This document shows, in pieces, positions 9,515 to 18,100 of a DNA stretch of 64,000 bases; the first letter of the stretch is position 1; each line of letters begins with the position of its first letter. Source of the DNA: Candidatus Aegiribacteria sp. Its GTDB lineage: Bacteria; Fermentibacterota; Fermentibacteria; Fermentibacterales; JCC-6. The notes beneath the pieces were generated by a model that saw only the letters and a program-made list of their open reading frames with translations, searched no databases and had not been told where the DNA came from. The stretch spans positions 1 to 64,000 of the forward strand of contig WTBT01000042.1 in NCBI GenBank assembly GCA_013138965.1, given 5' to 3'. The position numbers were made by a program, and so were the translations under genes.

Positions 9515-9744
9515 CCCGAAAAGCAATAATAGTAACAACTGTATTACTTATTCTTGCCACCGTCGTGCTGGCTGATACCTTCTTCAGGGTTGACCGTTCC
9601 GTATGCACCGGATGCGGTGACTGCGAAGAGGTATGCCCTGTAGATGCGATAGAAATAATCGATGGCAAGTCTCACATAGACCCGGAAAAATGCATAGGTT
9701 GCGGGCTCTGTCAGGGGGTGTGCAGCTATGACGCGATTCGTTAA
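9511..9744 (+). CDS. Small secreted 2x[4Fe-4S] ferredoxin
   Basis: MTRKAIIVTTVLLILATVVLADTF signal; CTGCGDCEEVCPVDAIEI...CIGCGLCQGVCSYDAI; ATGA overlap with previous gene. Confidence 0.87.
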   Translation: MTRKAIIVTTVLLILATVVLADTFFRVDRSVCTGCGDCEEVCPVDAIEIIDGKSHIDPEKCIGCGLCQGVCSYDAIR

Positions 9745-9976
9745 AGCGCTCGCTGCAATAGCAGTCGTGTTCATTCTGTTTGTCGCCTGCAAGGGGCCTG
9801 TGGAAAGTACTCAGCTTCTTATCAATGCTGACGACTGCACCGGGTGCGGAGAGTGCATGGAAGTCTGCCCTTACAACGCCGTTGAGATTATCGATGGCGA
9901 TGCGGTTATCGATCCCTCCCTGTGTCATTTCTGCTACAGGTGTGTGGAGCAGTGCCCGGAAGGAGCGATATACTGA
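9728..9976 (+). CDS. Lipoprotein 2x[4Fe-4S] ferredoxin
   Basis: Lipobox FILFVAC; CTGCGECMEVCPYNAVEI...CHFCYRCVEQCPEGAI. Confidence 0.85.
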   Translation: MTRFVKALAAIAVVFILFVACKGPVESTQLLINADDCTGCGECMEVCPYNAVEIIDGDAVIDPSLCHFCYRCVEQCPEGAIY

Positions 9977-11175
9977 TGAAAACTTCTATATTTCTTGTCC
10001 TTCTCCTGCTTCCGGCGCTGGCTATGGCGGTGTCCCTTGATGGATGGATGGATTTTCAGACCGGAGGGGACAGTCTTTCTCCCGAAATGGGCAGGCTTGA
10101 TCTGGGAGGTCTGCTGAAGGGCGGCAACTGGAGCCTTGTAATTCACGAAAGATATTCCCACGAGGACAGTACAGGTATTTTGCCAAGGATACTGAACTCC
10201 TACAGCAGGACAGATGTAGATTTCCTGATTGAGGCCGGACCTGTACGTATAAATCCTGATGTCTGCTGGACGGTTGATCTGGGAGACAACAAGCCGGAGA
10301 TGGTTCTTCCCGGGCAGGCTGGAGTCGCTTACAGAGAGGGATTTATAAGACCAGGTCTTTCCCTTGAAGTGGATATTGCAGAGAATTATCATCTTTTTGC
10401 CAGGGGATTGTATTGGAACAGGGACCTGAAACAGGAAGATGGTTATGATCTCGCGTGGACGGAATCCCGTGTAAGTGGCGGACTCTCCTGTGAAACACCG
10501 GGGTTAACATTAAGCATGTCAGGTTTGTGGCACAAGACGAACTCGGATCTCATTGATTACGAATCAACATGGAGCAGGTTTGATATTGCGCTTTCCACTA
10601 AGCCGCAATCCCTTCCTGCCAACTTTTATGTGACAGGTGATGTTACATACTCATTCTACGGTGGAACCAACTATCTTGGTGACGACCTGGCTGACAGGTT
10701 CACGTCCAGGATCAGGTTTGTTCGCATGATAGTTCCCTCACTTGCGGTGAACACAACTTTCGAGTCCGTAATTGATTACGACGGAGTAATCAGATCAGCT
10801 TGTAATTCAGTTGAATCGAGAATTGTATACCGATTCATGAGATCACGTGACATTACTTCCTCAGTAGTGCTTTTCGGTAAACTCTCCAGATCATCAATAA
10901 GAACGGAGCGGGCGGGCGTATTTTCTCGGATTAACCTTTACAGAGGGCTTTCCCTTCTATTAGAGGCTGAAGCGCGTGTTACACCGACATCGGTTGCGGG
11001 GGCAGGTCCTAACAGGAAGAGGTATGTGTTCGGCCCGGGGCTTGAGTACCAGTTCGGGACTACAGCCCGGATATGGGGCATGTTTGAGCAGGAGAGAACC
11101 AACCTGGAGAAGAATCAGAACTGGTGGCGTGTGAGAGCAGGGCTGGAGTTCTATCCCGGTTCTTTCAGTTTCTGA
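9976..11175 (+). CDS. Putative outer-membrane beta-barrel protein
   Basis: Signal peptide MKTSIFLVLLLLPALAMA; alternating amphipathic strands; terminal strand ending ...RVRAGLEFYPGSFSF; start overlaps preceding stop (TGATG). Confidence 0.65.
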   Translation: MKTSIFLVLLLLPALAMAVSLDGWMDFQTGGDSLSPEMGRLDLGGLLKGGNWSLVIHERYSHEDSTGILPRILNSYSRTDVDFLIEAGPVRINPDVCWTVDLGDNKPEMVLPGQAGVAYREGFIRPGLSLEVDIAENYHLFARGLYWNRDLKQEDGYDLAWTESRVSGGLSCETPGLTLSMSGLWHKTNSDLIDYESTWSRFDIALSTKPQSLPANFYVTGDVTYSFYGGTNYLGDDLADRFTSRIRFVRMIVPSLAVNTTFESVIDYDGVIRSACNSVESRIVYRFMRSRDITSSVVLFGKLSRSSIRTERAGVFSRINLYRGLSLLLEAEARVTPTSVAGAGPNRKRYVFGPGLEYQFGTTARIWGMFEQERTNLEKNQNWWRVRAGLEFYPGSFSF

Positions 11176-11199
11176 CGGATCCTCTGAAATTGCGAATTT

Positions 11200-11225
11200 G
11201 CGGGGACATTGCAAGATGTCCCTGC
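11200..11225. terminator. Hairpin between beta-barrel and DsbD-like genes
   Basis: GCGGGGACAT-TGCAAG-ATGTCCCTGC, 10-bp stem (one G-T). Confidence 0.45.
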
Positions 11226-11253
11226 ATAATATTTTAGTGAGAGGGAAGATATT

Positions 11254-12390
11254 TTGTTTGACGGTTTCGGTACCGGGCTGACCCTGGGGCTTGCCACAGG
11301 AACAGCCTGCCTCGCTTCATGCGGTCCCATATACGCATCTTATCTGATGGGCGAGAGACGAACGGGGCTCCAATCTCTGTGGGTCATTCTCAAACTGAAC
11401 GGCGGCAGGTTTATAGCTTACGCCACCTTCGGCGCCCTGGTGGGAATGCTGGGGGGAGCGATACCGATTAACGTACGGATTCCCTTTGCTTTCTCAGGAT
11501 ACATACTGTTCTCCATCTATCTGCTTCTGTCAGTCGTGAGGGTTCGCAGAACTTGTTCCGGGTGCCATACGGGGAAGTTTCTACAGATAACAAAAAGTCC
11601 ATTCCTGCTTGGCATTTTCACCGGCTTTTCGGTGTGTCCCTCTTTCCTCATCGCGCTTACAGGGGCCTTTGGATCAAGCGGGCCGCTCAGCGGCATGATG
11701 CTCTTCATAGGCTTCTTTGCTGGAACCACTGTATACATGCTTCCCTTTGCCTTCTTCGGCCTTCTAACCATGAAGGACTGGATAACCAAGGCTGCCAGGA
11801 TGATAGCAGTAGTAGTAGCAATTTATTTCGCAGCCACGGGGATTCGAGGTCTTGTAACATGGGTTACCCGGCCATCCCTGAGAAGTCAGTACGAACAGAA
11901 TGCTGTACAAACGTCTCAAATATCGGACGCAGACACAGGTAACATCTTCTCGATAGAGGACTCGGATACGCTGTACATCGTATCCTTCAGTAACGATGTT
12001 GATGATATGGGAAGTCAGCTTGCGGAAGATATGACGGGGGCAGGACTGCCTTCCATCAAACTGGTAAAGACAACAGCGGAAGGGTGGCAGGAAGCGGTGG
12101 CTCCAATTCCGGGGCTTTCAGCCGTAATAGTCCCGCATTGGGTTGACGACAGGTCAGGCATAGGAACCGTGCAGTGGCAGGAAACCTTTACAGCGCATCT
12201 GGTGGATATGCAAATGAGAACCTTTGCCGTTGAGTATCAGCCCTACTGCGCTGACAGGGTACGAGGGATTCAGTCTTTTCTGGAAAGGTACAGTTTCAGA
12301 TGTCACCCCGATTCAGGATTTGTTTTCCTGATGATGAACCCTCTGGCCTGTGCTCCTTCGGAGTGTTCAACCTGTGATATTCCTCATTAG
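11254..12390 (+). CDS. DsbD/CcdA/UreH-like multi-TM protein with C-terminal soluble domain
   Basis: LGLATGTACLASCGPIYASYLMG..., second repeat LLGIFTGFSVCPSFLIALTGAF; C-terminal Cys-containing domain; TTG start. Confidence 0.65.
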   Translation: MFDGFGTGLTLGLATGTACLASCGPIYASYLMGERRTGLQSLWVILKLNGGRFIAYATFGALVGMLGGAIPINVRIPFAFSGYILFSIYLLLSVVRVRRTCSGCHTGKFLQITKSPFLLGIFTGFSVCPSFLIALTGAFGSSGPLSGMMLFIGFFAGTTVYMLPFAFFGLLTMKDWITKAARMIAVVVAIYFAATGIRGLVTWVTRPSLRSQYEQNAVQTSQISDADTGNIFSIEDSDTLYIVSFSNDVDDMGSQLAEDMTGAGLPSIKLVKTTAEGWQEAVAPIPGLSAVIVPHWVDDRSGIGTVQWQETFTAHLVDMQMRTFAVEYQPYCADRVRGIQSFLERYSFRCHPDSGFVFLMMNPLACAPSECSTCDIPH

Positions 12391-12436
12391 ATTAGTAATG
12401 TTGCATAATCTGATATTCCATGCGTAAGGAGTGAAT

Positions 12437-13639
12437 ATGCCGGAGAAAGCATTATGCGGTTATTCAGGACCTAAAGTAAAATCCGACTGCAGGATTTCAT
12501 ACGAGAATACGGATACAGAACTCCTGATAACAGTGAACACTGAAGGATCAAAAGAAATTCTTGAGAAAGCTGTCAGGGATACTGCAGCGCGGATGGGCAT
12601 TTCCAGAGGCATGGTAGAGATTGATGACTGCGGAGCTGCTCCATTTGTTGCCGCCGCAAGGTTTGAGGCCGCGGTCAGGAAGGTGCTTGGGAATAGTTTT
12701 CCTCCTCTTCCTCCAGCCGGGAATATAGAGCCTTCAGGAAGGAATATTCCAAGGAGGTCCAGACTTTACGTTCCCGGTAACCGGCCTAGGTTCATGGAAA
12801 AAGCCATGTCTGCAGGAGCTGATGGTGTTATTCTGGACCTTGAGGACAGCGTATCTCCCGACAGAAAATTCGAAGCAAGAATTATGGTGGCTCATGCACT
12901 GGCGAACCTTGATTTCTGTGGTATGGAGGTAATGGTTCGAATAAATCAGGGTGAATACGCTATTGATGATCTCGACTGGATAGTGCCTCAGCCGGTTCAG
13001 CATATTCTCATTCCCAAGGTGGAAATTCCCGACCAGGTTTCCATAATAAGGGATATGGTTGAGAAGGTTTCGGAGCTTTGCGGGCGGGAAGCGGGAGTAT
13101 GGCTCATGCCCATTATAGAAAGTCCTCTGGGAGTGTTCAATGCCCTTGATATTGCCAGGTCTGTCCCCGATGAGTCTGCAGCCCTCACTCTCGGGCTCCA
13201 GGACCTTTCCGCTGAGATAGGGGTTACTCCCACCGCCGAAGGCACGGAGAGCTTTACCGCAAGAAGTTTGATAGTTCTGGCGGCAAGAGCAGCCGGGCTC
13301 CAGCCCATTGATACGGTTTATGCGGACGTAAAGAACGAGGATGGGCTCAGAGAGTCGATTCGACGCGCAAAAGTACTCGGTTTCGTGGGAAAGGGATGCA
13401 TTCACCCCGGACAGGTACCCATCATAAACGAGGGTTTTCTGCCGGGTAACGCAGCGCTGGACAAGGCTAAACGGATAGTTTTAGCTATGGAACAGGCTGT
13501 GTCTGAAGGGCTGGGAGCAGTTGCTCTTGGTTCGAAAATGATTGACCCTCCGGTAGCGAAGCAGGCTCAGGTAGTTATGGATAACGCCATCAGACTGGGG
13601 TTGATCTCAATTAACTGGCGGGAAGAGGAGAAGGAATAA
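12437..13639 (+). CDS. CitD-CitE fusion (citrate lyase acyl-carrier plus beta-subunit-like)
   Basis: N-terminal ~85 aa CitD-like (CGYSGPKVKSDCRI ... DDCGAAPFVAAARFEAAVRKVLG). C-terminal CitE/HpcH: RSRLYVPGNRPRFMEKAMSAGADGVILDLEDSVSPDRK...GFVGKGCIHPGQV. Confidence 0.85.
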   Translation: MPEKALCGYSGPKVKSDCRISYENTDTELLITVNTEGSKEILEKAVRDTAARMGISRGMVEIDDCGAAPFVAAARFEAAVRKVLGNSFPPLPPAGNIEPSGRNIPRRSRLYVPGNRPRFMEKAMSAGADGVILDLEDSVSPDRKFEARIMVAHALANLDFCGMEVMVRINQGEYAIDDLDWIVPQPVQHILIPKVEIPDQVSIIRDMVEKVSELCGREAGVWLMPIIESPLGVFNALDIARSVPDESAALTLGLQDLSAEIGVTPTAEGTESFTARSLIVLAARAAGLQPIDTVYADVKNEDGLRESIRRAKVLGFVGKGCIHPGQVPIINEGFLPGNAALDKAKRIVLAMEQAVSEGLGAVALGSKMIDPPVAKQAQVVMDNAIRLGLISINWREEEKE

Positions 13640-14178
13640 TGCGCTGTCCAAAATGTAATGCTGATTTGAAGGCGTCGGAGCTTTTCGGAGTGAGGATAGA
13701 TAGATGCCCTTCCTGCATGGGATGCTGGTTCGACAGAAATGAGCTGAGGAAGGCAAGGAACCAGGCGGACAGTGACCTTGCCTGGATGGAGATCAATCTA
13801 TGGAAGGAAACAGATGGTTTTCACGTCAGAAGGGAATCCGTAGGATGCCCTTCCTGCGGAGAGAAGATGGCTTCGGTGGGTTACGCTGATACGGGAGTCC
13901 AGATAGATTACTGCAGCGAATGCGGTGGAATCTGGCTGGACAACGGGGAGTTCGTGCAGATCATCAAAGCCCTTGAACATGATATTGATAACATGACAGC
14001 CTCAGATTACTTCAGGGAAAGCATCAGAGAAGCGGAGGAACTGATCGGCGCCAGCGACAATTTCAGTGAGGAATGGAAACACTTCAAGACAGTTCTTAAA
14101 CTGTTGGAGTACCGCGTTCTTGCGGAACACAGAACCCTGGCCAGGATTATAGAGAACTTCAGGAGCCCCTTCGCCTGA
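13639..14178 (+). CDS. zf-TFIIB domain protein (two zinc ribbons)
   Basis: CPKCNADL...DRCPSCMGCWFDRNEL and CPSCGEKM...DYCSECGGIWLDNGEF. Confidence 0.85.
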   Translation: MRCPKCNADLKASELFGVRIDRCPSCMGCWFDRNELRKARNQADSDLAWMEINLWKETDGFHVRRESVGCPSCGEKMASVGYADTGVQIDYCSECGGIWLDNGEFVQIIKALEHDIDNMTASDYFRESIREAEELIGASDNFSEEWKHFKTVLKLLEYRVLAEHRTLARIIENFRSPFA

Positions 14179-14181
14179 TCT

Positions 14182-14205
14182 AATGAGCCCGAAGGGGGCT
14201 TTATT
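14182..14205. terminator. Intergenic hairpin between convergent genes
   Basis: AGCCCGAAGGGGGCTTTATT hairpin with trailing T-rich sequence. Confidence 0.5.
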
Positions 14206-15700
14206 ATTCCATCGTCCTTCTATCGTGATCATGGGAAAAGTGCTTCCTGGTAAACCGCTTCCATAGACCTATTCTGCCAAGAAAGCTGAGAATCGCGCCG
14301 TAGAAGCAGAGGTACTTGCAGAAAAACCTGGGGAAGAATACCAGAATAGCCATCGCGGCAATTGCGCCGACGAAGGATCCCACTATGAAAAATGAGAAGA
14401 TGGTATGGAAAGGATCGTACTTGCAGAAGAATGCTGTCGGGATTGAGGATTCAAACTGACCGCTGCTGACCAGAAGAAGGAAACTGAAGAATGCAATCCC
14501 AAGCAGGTACCGAAACCCCGAAAGTATTACATGTACTCTGTGGGAAAATTTCGGAGGCCTGGGAACATTAAGCTTCCCCAGCAGATCCTGCAGGGCTCCG
14601 AACGGACAGACCCATCCACAGTAGACCCTGTCGAAAAAAGCACTCCACAATATCGGGAGAATAAGAACAGCAATCCCGAGGCCCCCCAGAAAGATCAATC
14701 CGCCGGGAAGCAGCGCATACTGCATTACGCCCAGGGGGCAGAAACACCCCTGCACCAGGAAACCGAGCACTGTTAAGGATATAATCTGAACTGTGATATG
14801 AGCAATTTTGCGTTTGTGCCTGTCCTTCTTTCTTCGGCCTCTGAAATGCCTTTTCAGGATTGTAGCGGTGAGCAGAAGAACGGCAGTGGCAATCAGTACG
14901 ATCAGTGTTCTGCGAATTCCTCCCCCGCCCGGATTCGTGCAGCCGTTCCAGCCTCTGAAATTAGGGCAGAGAGGTTTGTCGGGTGATGGACACGCAGTTT
15001 CCGGAGCAAGTCCCAGAGGACATCCGCTCAAACGAAGCTCAGAAGCGTTCGTCCTCCCGGTTACAGTCTCACCGGTTGCAGTGGAAGAGTCAGGTAATGC
15101 TACGGGATTGTCACAGTATAAATCAATGTCTGCGTCAATGAAAAAAGCGCAGAAGGGGCTGTCCTCAGGACAGGCTTGCTCAGGCGAGTATCCCAGGGGA
15201 CATGTTAAGGCCGGGGCGATTGTTTCCTCTAGTGTTACCGTATCGATGGATACGGAATCCGGGAAGAAGTCAATCTGGATTTCCCCGGTTGATGCTGATG
15301 AATCGGCGAATACCTCGACAGTCTCTGAACTGTCCGCAGATGATGGTTCAGGTGCCCAGGTTACTGTGTCGGGATGTACCTCCGTGAAAACAGTGTCATC
15401 AGGAAGGGATATTTCATCTCCGGCAGGCTCCGGCAGACTGTCAGAGGCAGGTCCGGTTTCAGTATCCAGGCTGTCCGAAACAGTTTCAGATGTGTCAGAG
15501 GGAGATTCTTCTGATTGTTCGGAGCTTGCGACGGGCTGAGGGCCGGGGTTGTCGCAAAGAGCGTCTCCGTCACCATCGACATAAAGGGCGCACGAAGGGC
15601 TACCTTCGGGACAGGCGTCCTCCGGAGGGAAGCCAAGCGGACATGATGCAAGCAGAACCGAACTCATCAGGAACAATACTGTTGCGGATATATTCATCAT
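14204..15700 (-). CDS. NapH-like membrane 4Fe-4S protein with N-terminal triplicated Cys-rich motif
   Basis: CGWVCPFGALQDLLG and CKYLCFYGAILSFLG motifs and several TMs. N-terminal motifs CPLGFPPEDACPEGSPSCALYVDGDGDALCDNP, CPLGYSPEQACPEDSPFCAFFIDADIDLYCDNP, CPLGLAPETACPSPDKPLCPNF..CTNP. Confidence 0.75.
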   Translation of the reverse strand: MMNISATVLFLMSSVLLASCPLGFPPEDACPEGSPSCALYVDGDGDALCDNPGPQPVASSEQSEESPSDTSETVSDSLDTETGPASDSLPEPAGDEISLPDDTVFTEVHPDTVTWAPEPSSADSSETVEVFADSSASTGEIQIDFFPDSVSIDTVTLEETIAPALTCPLGYSPEQACPEDSPFCAFFIDADIDLYCDNPVALPDSSTATGETVTGRTNASELRLSGCPLGLAPETACPSPDKPLCPNFRGWNGCTNPGGGGIRRTLIVLIATAVLLLTATILKRHFRGRRKKDRHKRKIAHITVQIISLTVLGFLVQGCFCPLGVMQYALLPGGLIFLGGLGIAVLILPILWSAFFDRVYCGWVCPFGALQDLLGKLNVPRPPKFSHRVHVILSGFRYLLGIAFFSFLLLVSSGQFESSIPTAFFCKYDPFHTIFSFFIVGSFVGAIAAMAILVFFPRFFCKYLCFYGAILSFLGRIGLWKRFTRKHFSHDHDRRTME

Positions 15701-15802
15701 ACTCGACTTTCCATAACTCTTGTAACAGTGGAGGAAGGAATCTGATGAATCATAGAAAAACCGGCCGCGATAGCCAAGGGGCGGCCGGTTATGTGATTAT
15801 CC

Positions 15803-16420
15803 CTAAATGAAAGCTGCTTTGATCCGGGCGAAGGTGGAATTCGTAAGAGAAAGAGTTCCATTGAGGCGCAGATTCGGAACGTTGGAATTTTGGGAAAGAG
15901 CCGTTGACGCTCCGTATAATCCGTAAATGCACCTGTTGGTGCCCCCGTTCCAATTCCATGCGTACACGGATCCCGAACCTGTGGACCACTCGATTCCGAT
16001 CAGGAGGTTATCCTGGCCGTTGTACCAGTATGGAGTATCGAAAACGAATTCAAACCATTCATTCGGTCCAGCGGACTGAGAAGTGTATGGAGAGGCGCTC
16101 ATTACAAGGGTGCGTGTCCCGCTGATGTAGTTGTCATCAAAAGTTGACCCCAGTTCAGCACTGCTGCAGAGGCCCATATATATCTTCATATCGTTGAATG
16201 TCCCCTGCGATGCTCCCGTAACGTGTCTTTTCCATGAGAAGCTGTCTATGTTTATCGCGTTTCCCATTTCACTGGCGAGTACTACCACCTGGTAGCGCAT
16301 GCTGGGATCTCATGAGCCGCACCACGGTTGATTCGATGGAAATGCCGCGGAACCGATCTCGATCGTGCCGGCAAAGCCCAGGCCGACCAGTACAAGAAGA
16401 ATTGCGCCTGTCAGTTTCAT
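15803..16420 (-). CDS. Exported adhesin/jelly-roll-like protein interrupted by one in-frame TGA (16310-16312)
   Basis: ATG at 16420 encodes MKLTGAILLVLVGLGFAGTIEIGSAAFPSNQPWCGS*DPSMRYQVVVLASEMG..., in frame with the 15803-16300 ORF. Confidence 0.6.
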
Positions 16421-16574
16421 TTTAGTTTCCAGTCCTTTCTTAGAATGATTAGTTCATACCCTCTCTCCATACTAGCAAATATACCATTGAATTGTTCCGA
16501 GTAAACGTTTCCAGAAACGGGACAGCCTTGACATCTGCTCTGAATCTCAGATATTTCATTCCCTAACTCTGAGC

Positions 16575-16651
16575 GGTCCGGTAGTTCAATTGGCTAGAGC
16601 ACCGGCCTGTCACGCCGGAAGTTGCGAGTTCGAGTCTCGTCCGGACCGCCA
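16575..16651 (+). tRNA. tRNA-Asp (anticodon GTC)
   Basis: GGTCCGGTAGTTCAATTGGCTAGAGCACCGGCCTGTCACGCCGGAAGTTGCGAGTTCGAGTCTCGTCCGGACCGCCA; cloverleaf with CTGTCAC loop. Confidence 0.96.
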
Positions 16652-16896
16652 GGGATCAGGGACGTACCACATTTCTTCAACTTATCTGAAGAAACCGCCT
16701 TATCAGCGCAAAAACATAGATCGCATATTTTCAAAAATGACGGAGGTCGTGCGGTATTTTTTCAACTTACGAAAATAAAGCTCTGATTTCTTTATCGAAC
16801 CAACAAGGGTGAGTTTATCCTGAGCGAGCCGAAACGAGTTGGCTCTACACCATTAACAGGGGCACCTATTCAACTTAAGCACATAAGGCTCTGTTC

Positions 16897-17904
16897 TTAC
16901 CGCGCAGTAAGCTGGTTATCCAGATGAGCCAGCTCGTAATCAACCATTTCGTCTATCATGTCCTCGAAGGAGATTTCGGGTTTCCAGCCGAGGAGTTCTT
17001 CTGCCTTTGACGCATCTCCCATAAGTACGTCCACTTCAGTGGGCCTGAAGTACCTTTCGTCCACGGCAACATATTCTTTCCAGTCCAGCTTCACCCTGCC
17101 GAAGGCTCTGTCAAGAAGATCCCTTATGGAATGGGTTTTGCCGGTTGCTATAACGTAATCATTTCCCTCCGGCTGCTGCAGCATAAGATGCATCGCTCTG
17201 ACGAAATCCCTGGCGTGACCCCAGTCCCGTTTCGCGTCGAGGTTTCCAAGAGTAAGGCTCTTCTGAAGGTTCATCTTTATTCTTGCCGCTGCTACAGCAA
17301 CCTTTCTGGTTACGAAATTTCTGCCTCTCCTTGGCGATTCATGGTTGAATAGAATCCCGCTGGACGCGTGAAGTCCGTATCCCTTCCTGTAGTTGACCAC
17401 CATCCAGTGTGAATAGAGTTTCGCGGCGGCGTAAGGGCTTCTGGGGTGAAAGGGAGTATCCTCATTCTGGGGAGGGGGGGAAGAACCGAACATCTCGCTG
17501 GTGGAAGCCTGGTAGAATTTACACTCCCCGGTCAGTCCAACCTCCCTCATGGCGTCCAGAAGCCGTGCGACGCCAAGGGCATCAACGTCGGCTGTATATT
17601 CGGGCAAATCGAATGAAATCCTTACATGACTCTGAGCCGCCAGATTGTAGATCTCGTGCGGCCCCACCTTCTCAAGAATTCTGTTAAGAGCGCTTGAATC
17701 GGTCATATCTCCGTAATGGAGGAAAAGTGATTTTCGGTACACATCCGGGTCCTGAATAAGATGTTCAATTCTTTCCCGGTTGAAACTGCTTGAACGCCTG
17801 ACTATACCATGGACTTCGTACCCCTTCTCAAGAAGAAGCTCGGTAAGATACGAACCATCCTGACCTGTGATTCCTGTTATGAGTGCTTTTTTCATGTTTC
17901 CCAA
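16897..17904 (-). CDS. gmd: GDP-mannose 4,6-dehydratase
   Basis: [39 protein letters not shown]; full-length Gmd-like. Confidence 0.95.
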   Translation of the reverse strand: MGNMKKALITGITGQDGSYLTELLLEKGYEVHGIVRRSSSFNRERIEHLIQDPDVYRKSLFLHYGDMTDSSALNRILEKVGPHEIYNLAAQSHVRISFDLPEYTADVDALGVARLLDAMREVGLTGECKFYQASTSEMFGSSPPPQNEDTPFHPRSPYAAAKLYSHWMVVNYRKGYGLHASSGILFNHESPRRGRNFVTRKVAVAAARIKMNLQKSLTLGNLDAKRDWGHARDFVRAMHLMLQQPEGNDYVIATGKTHSIRDLLDRAFGRVKLDWKEYVAVDERYFRPTEVDVLMGDASKAEELLGWKPEISFEDMIDEMVDYELAHLDNQLTAR

Positions 17905-18100
17905 TCTTGCGAATATTCAGTTGAAATTCCGGCTTCATATACCGCTGCTGAAATCTGTGCCAATAGAATTATAACAATACTGCTGCCGGACTGCATGAGG
18001 ATGAAACACTGAAAAATGTTCCGGTTTCTTGCCCCACTCGCAAATGTGAGATATAATCCTTGTCATGAGAATCAACTGGAATGTATTCGGGAGGTAGATT

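Noticed and set aside
11551-11565. CSGCH (CxxCH) in the DsbD-like protein as a heme-c site
   Set aside because: Single motif in a loop of a TM protein, side of membrane unknown, no other CxxCH motifs in the locus; not enough to call a cytochrome.
12734-13405. 223-aa minus-strand ORF antisense to CitD-CitE
   Set aside because: Lies wholly inside a clear coding gene; no recognisable domain or RBS; typical shadow ORF.
14808-15539. 243-aa plus-strand ORF opposite the NapH-like gene
   Set aside because: Ser/Val/Gly low-complexity shadow of the Cys-rich and linker region on the minus strand; the minus-strand frame has signal peptide, TMs and Cys motifs.
16797-16850. TTATCCTGAGCGAGCCGAAACGAGTTGGCTC motif near tRNA-Asp
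   Set aside because: Resembles widespread intergenic GTCCTGAGC-type sequences; single copy noticed here and no clear function.
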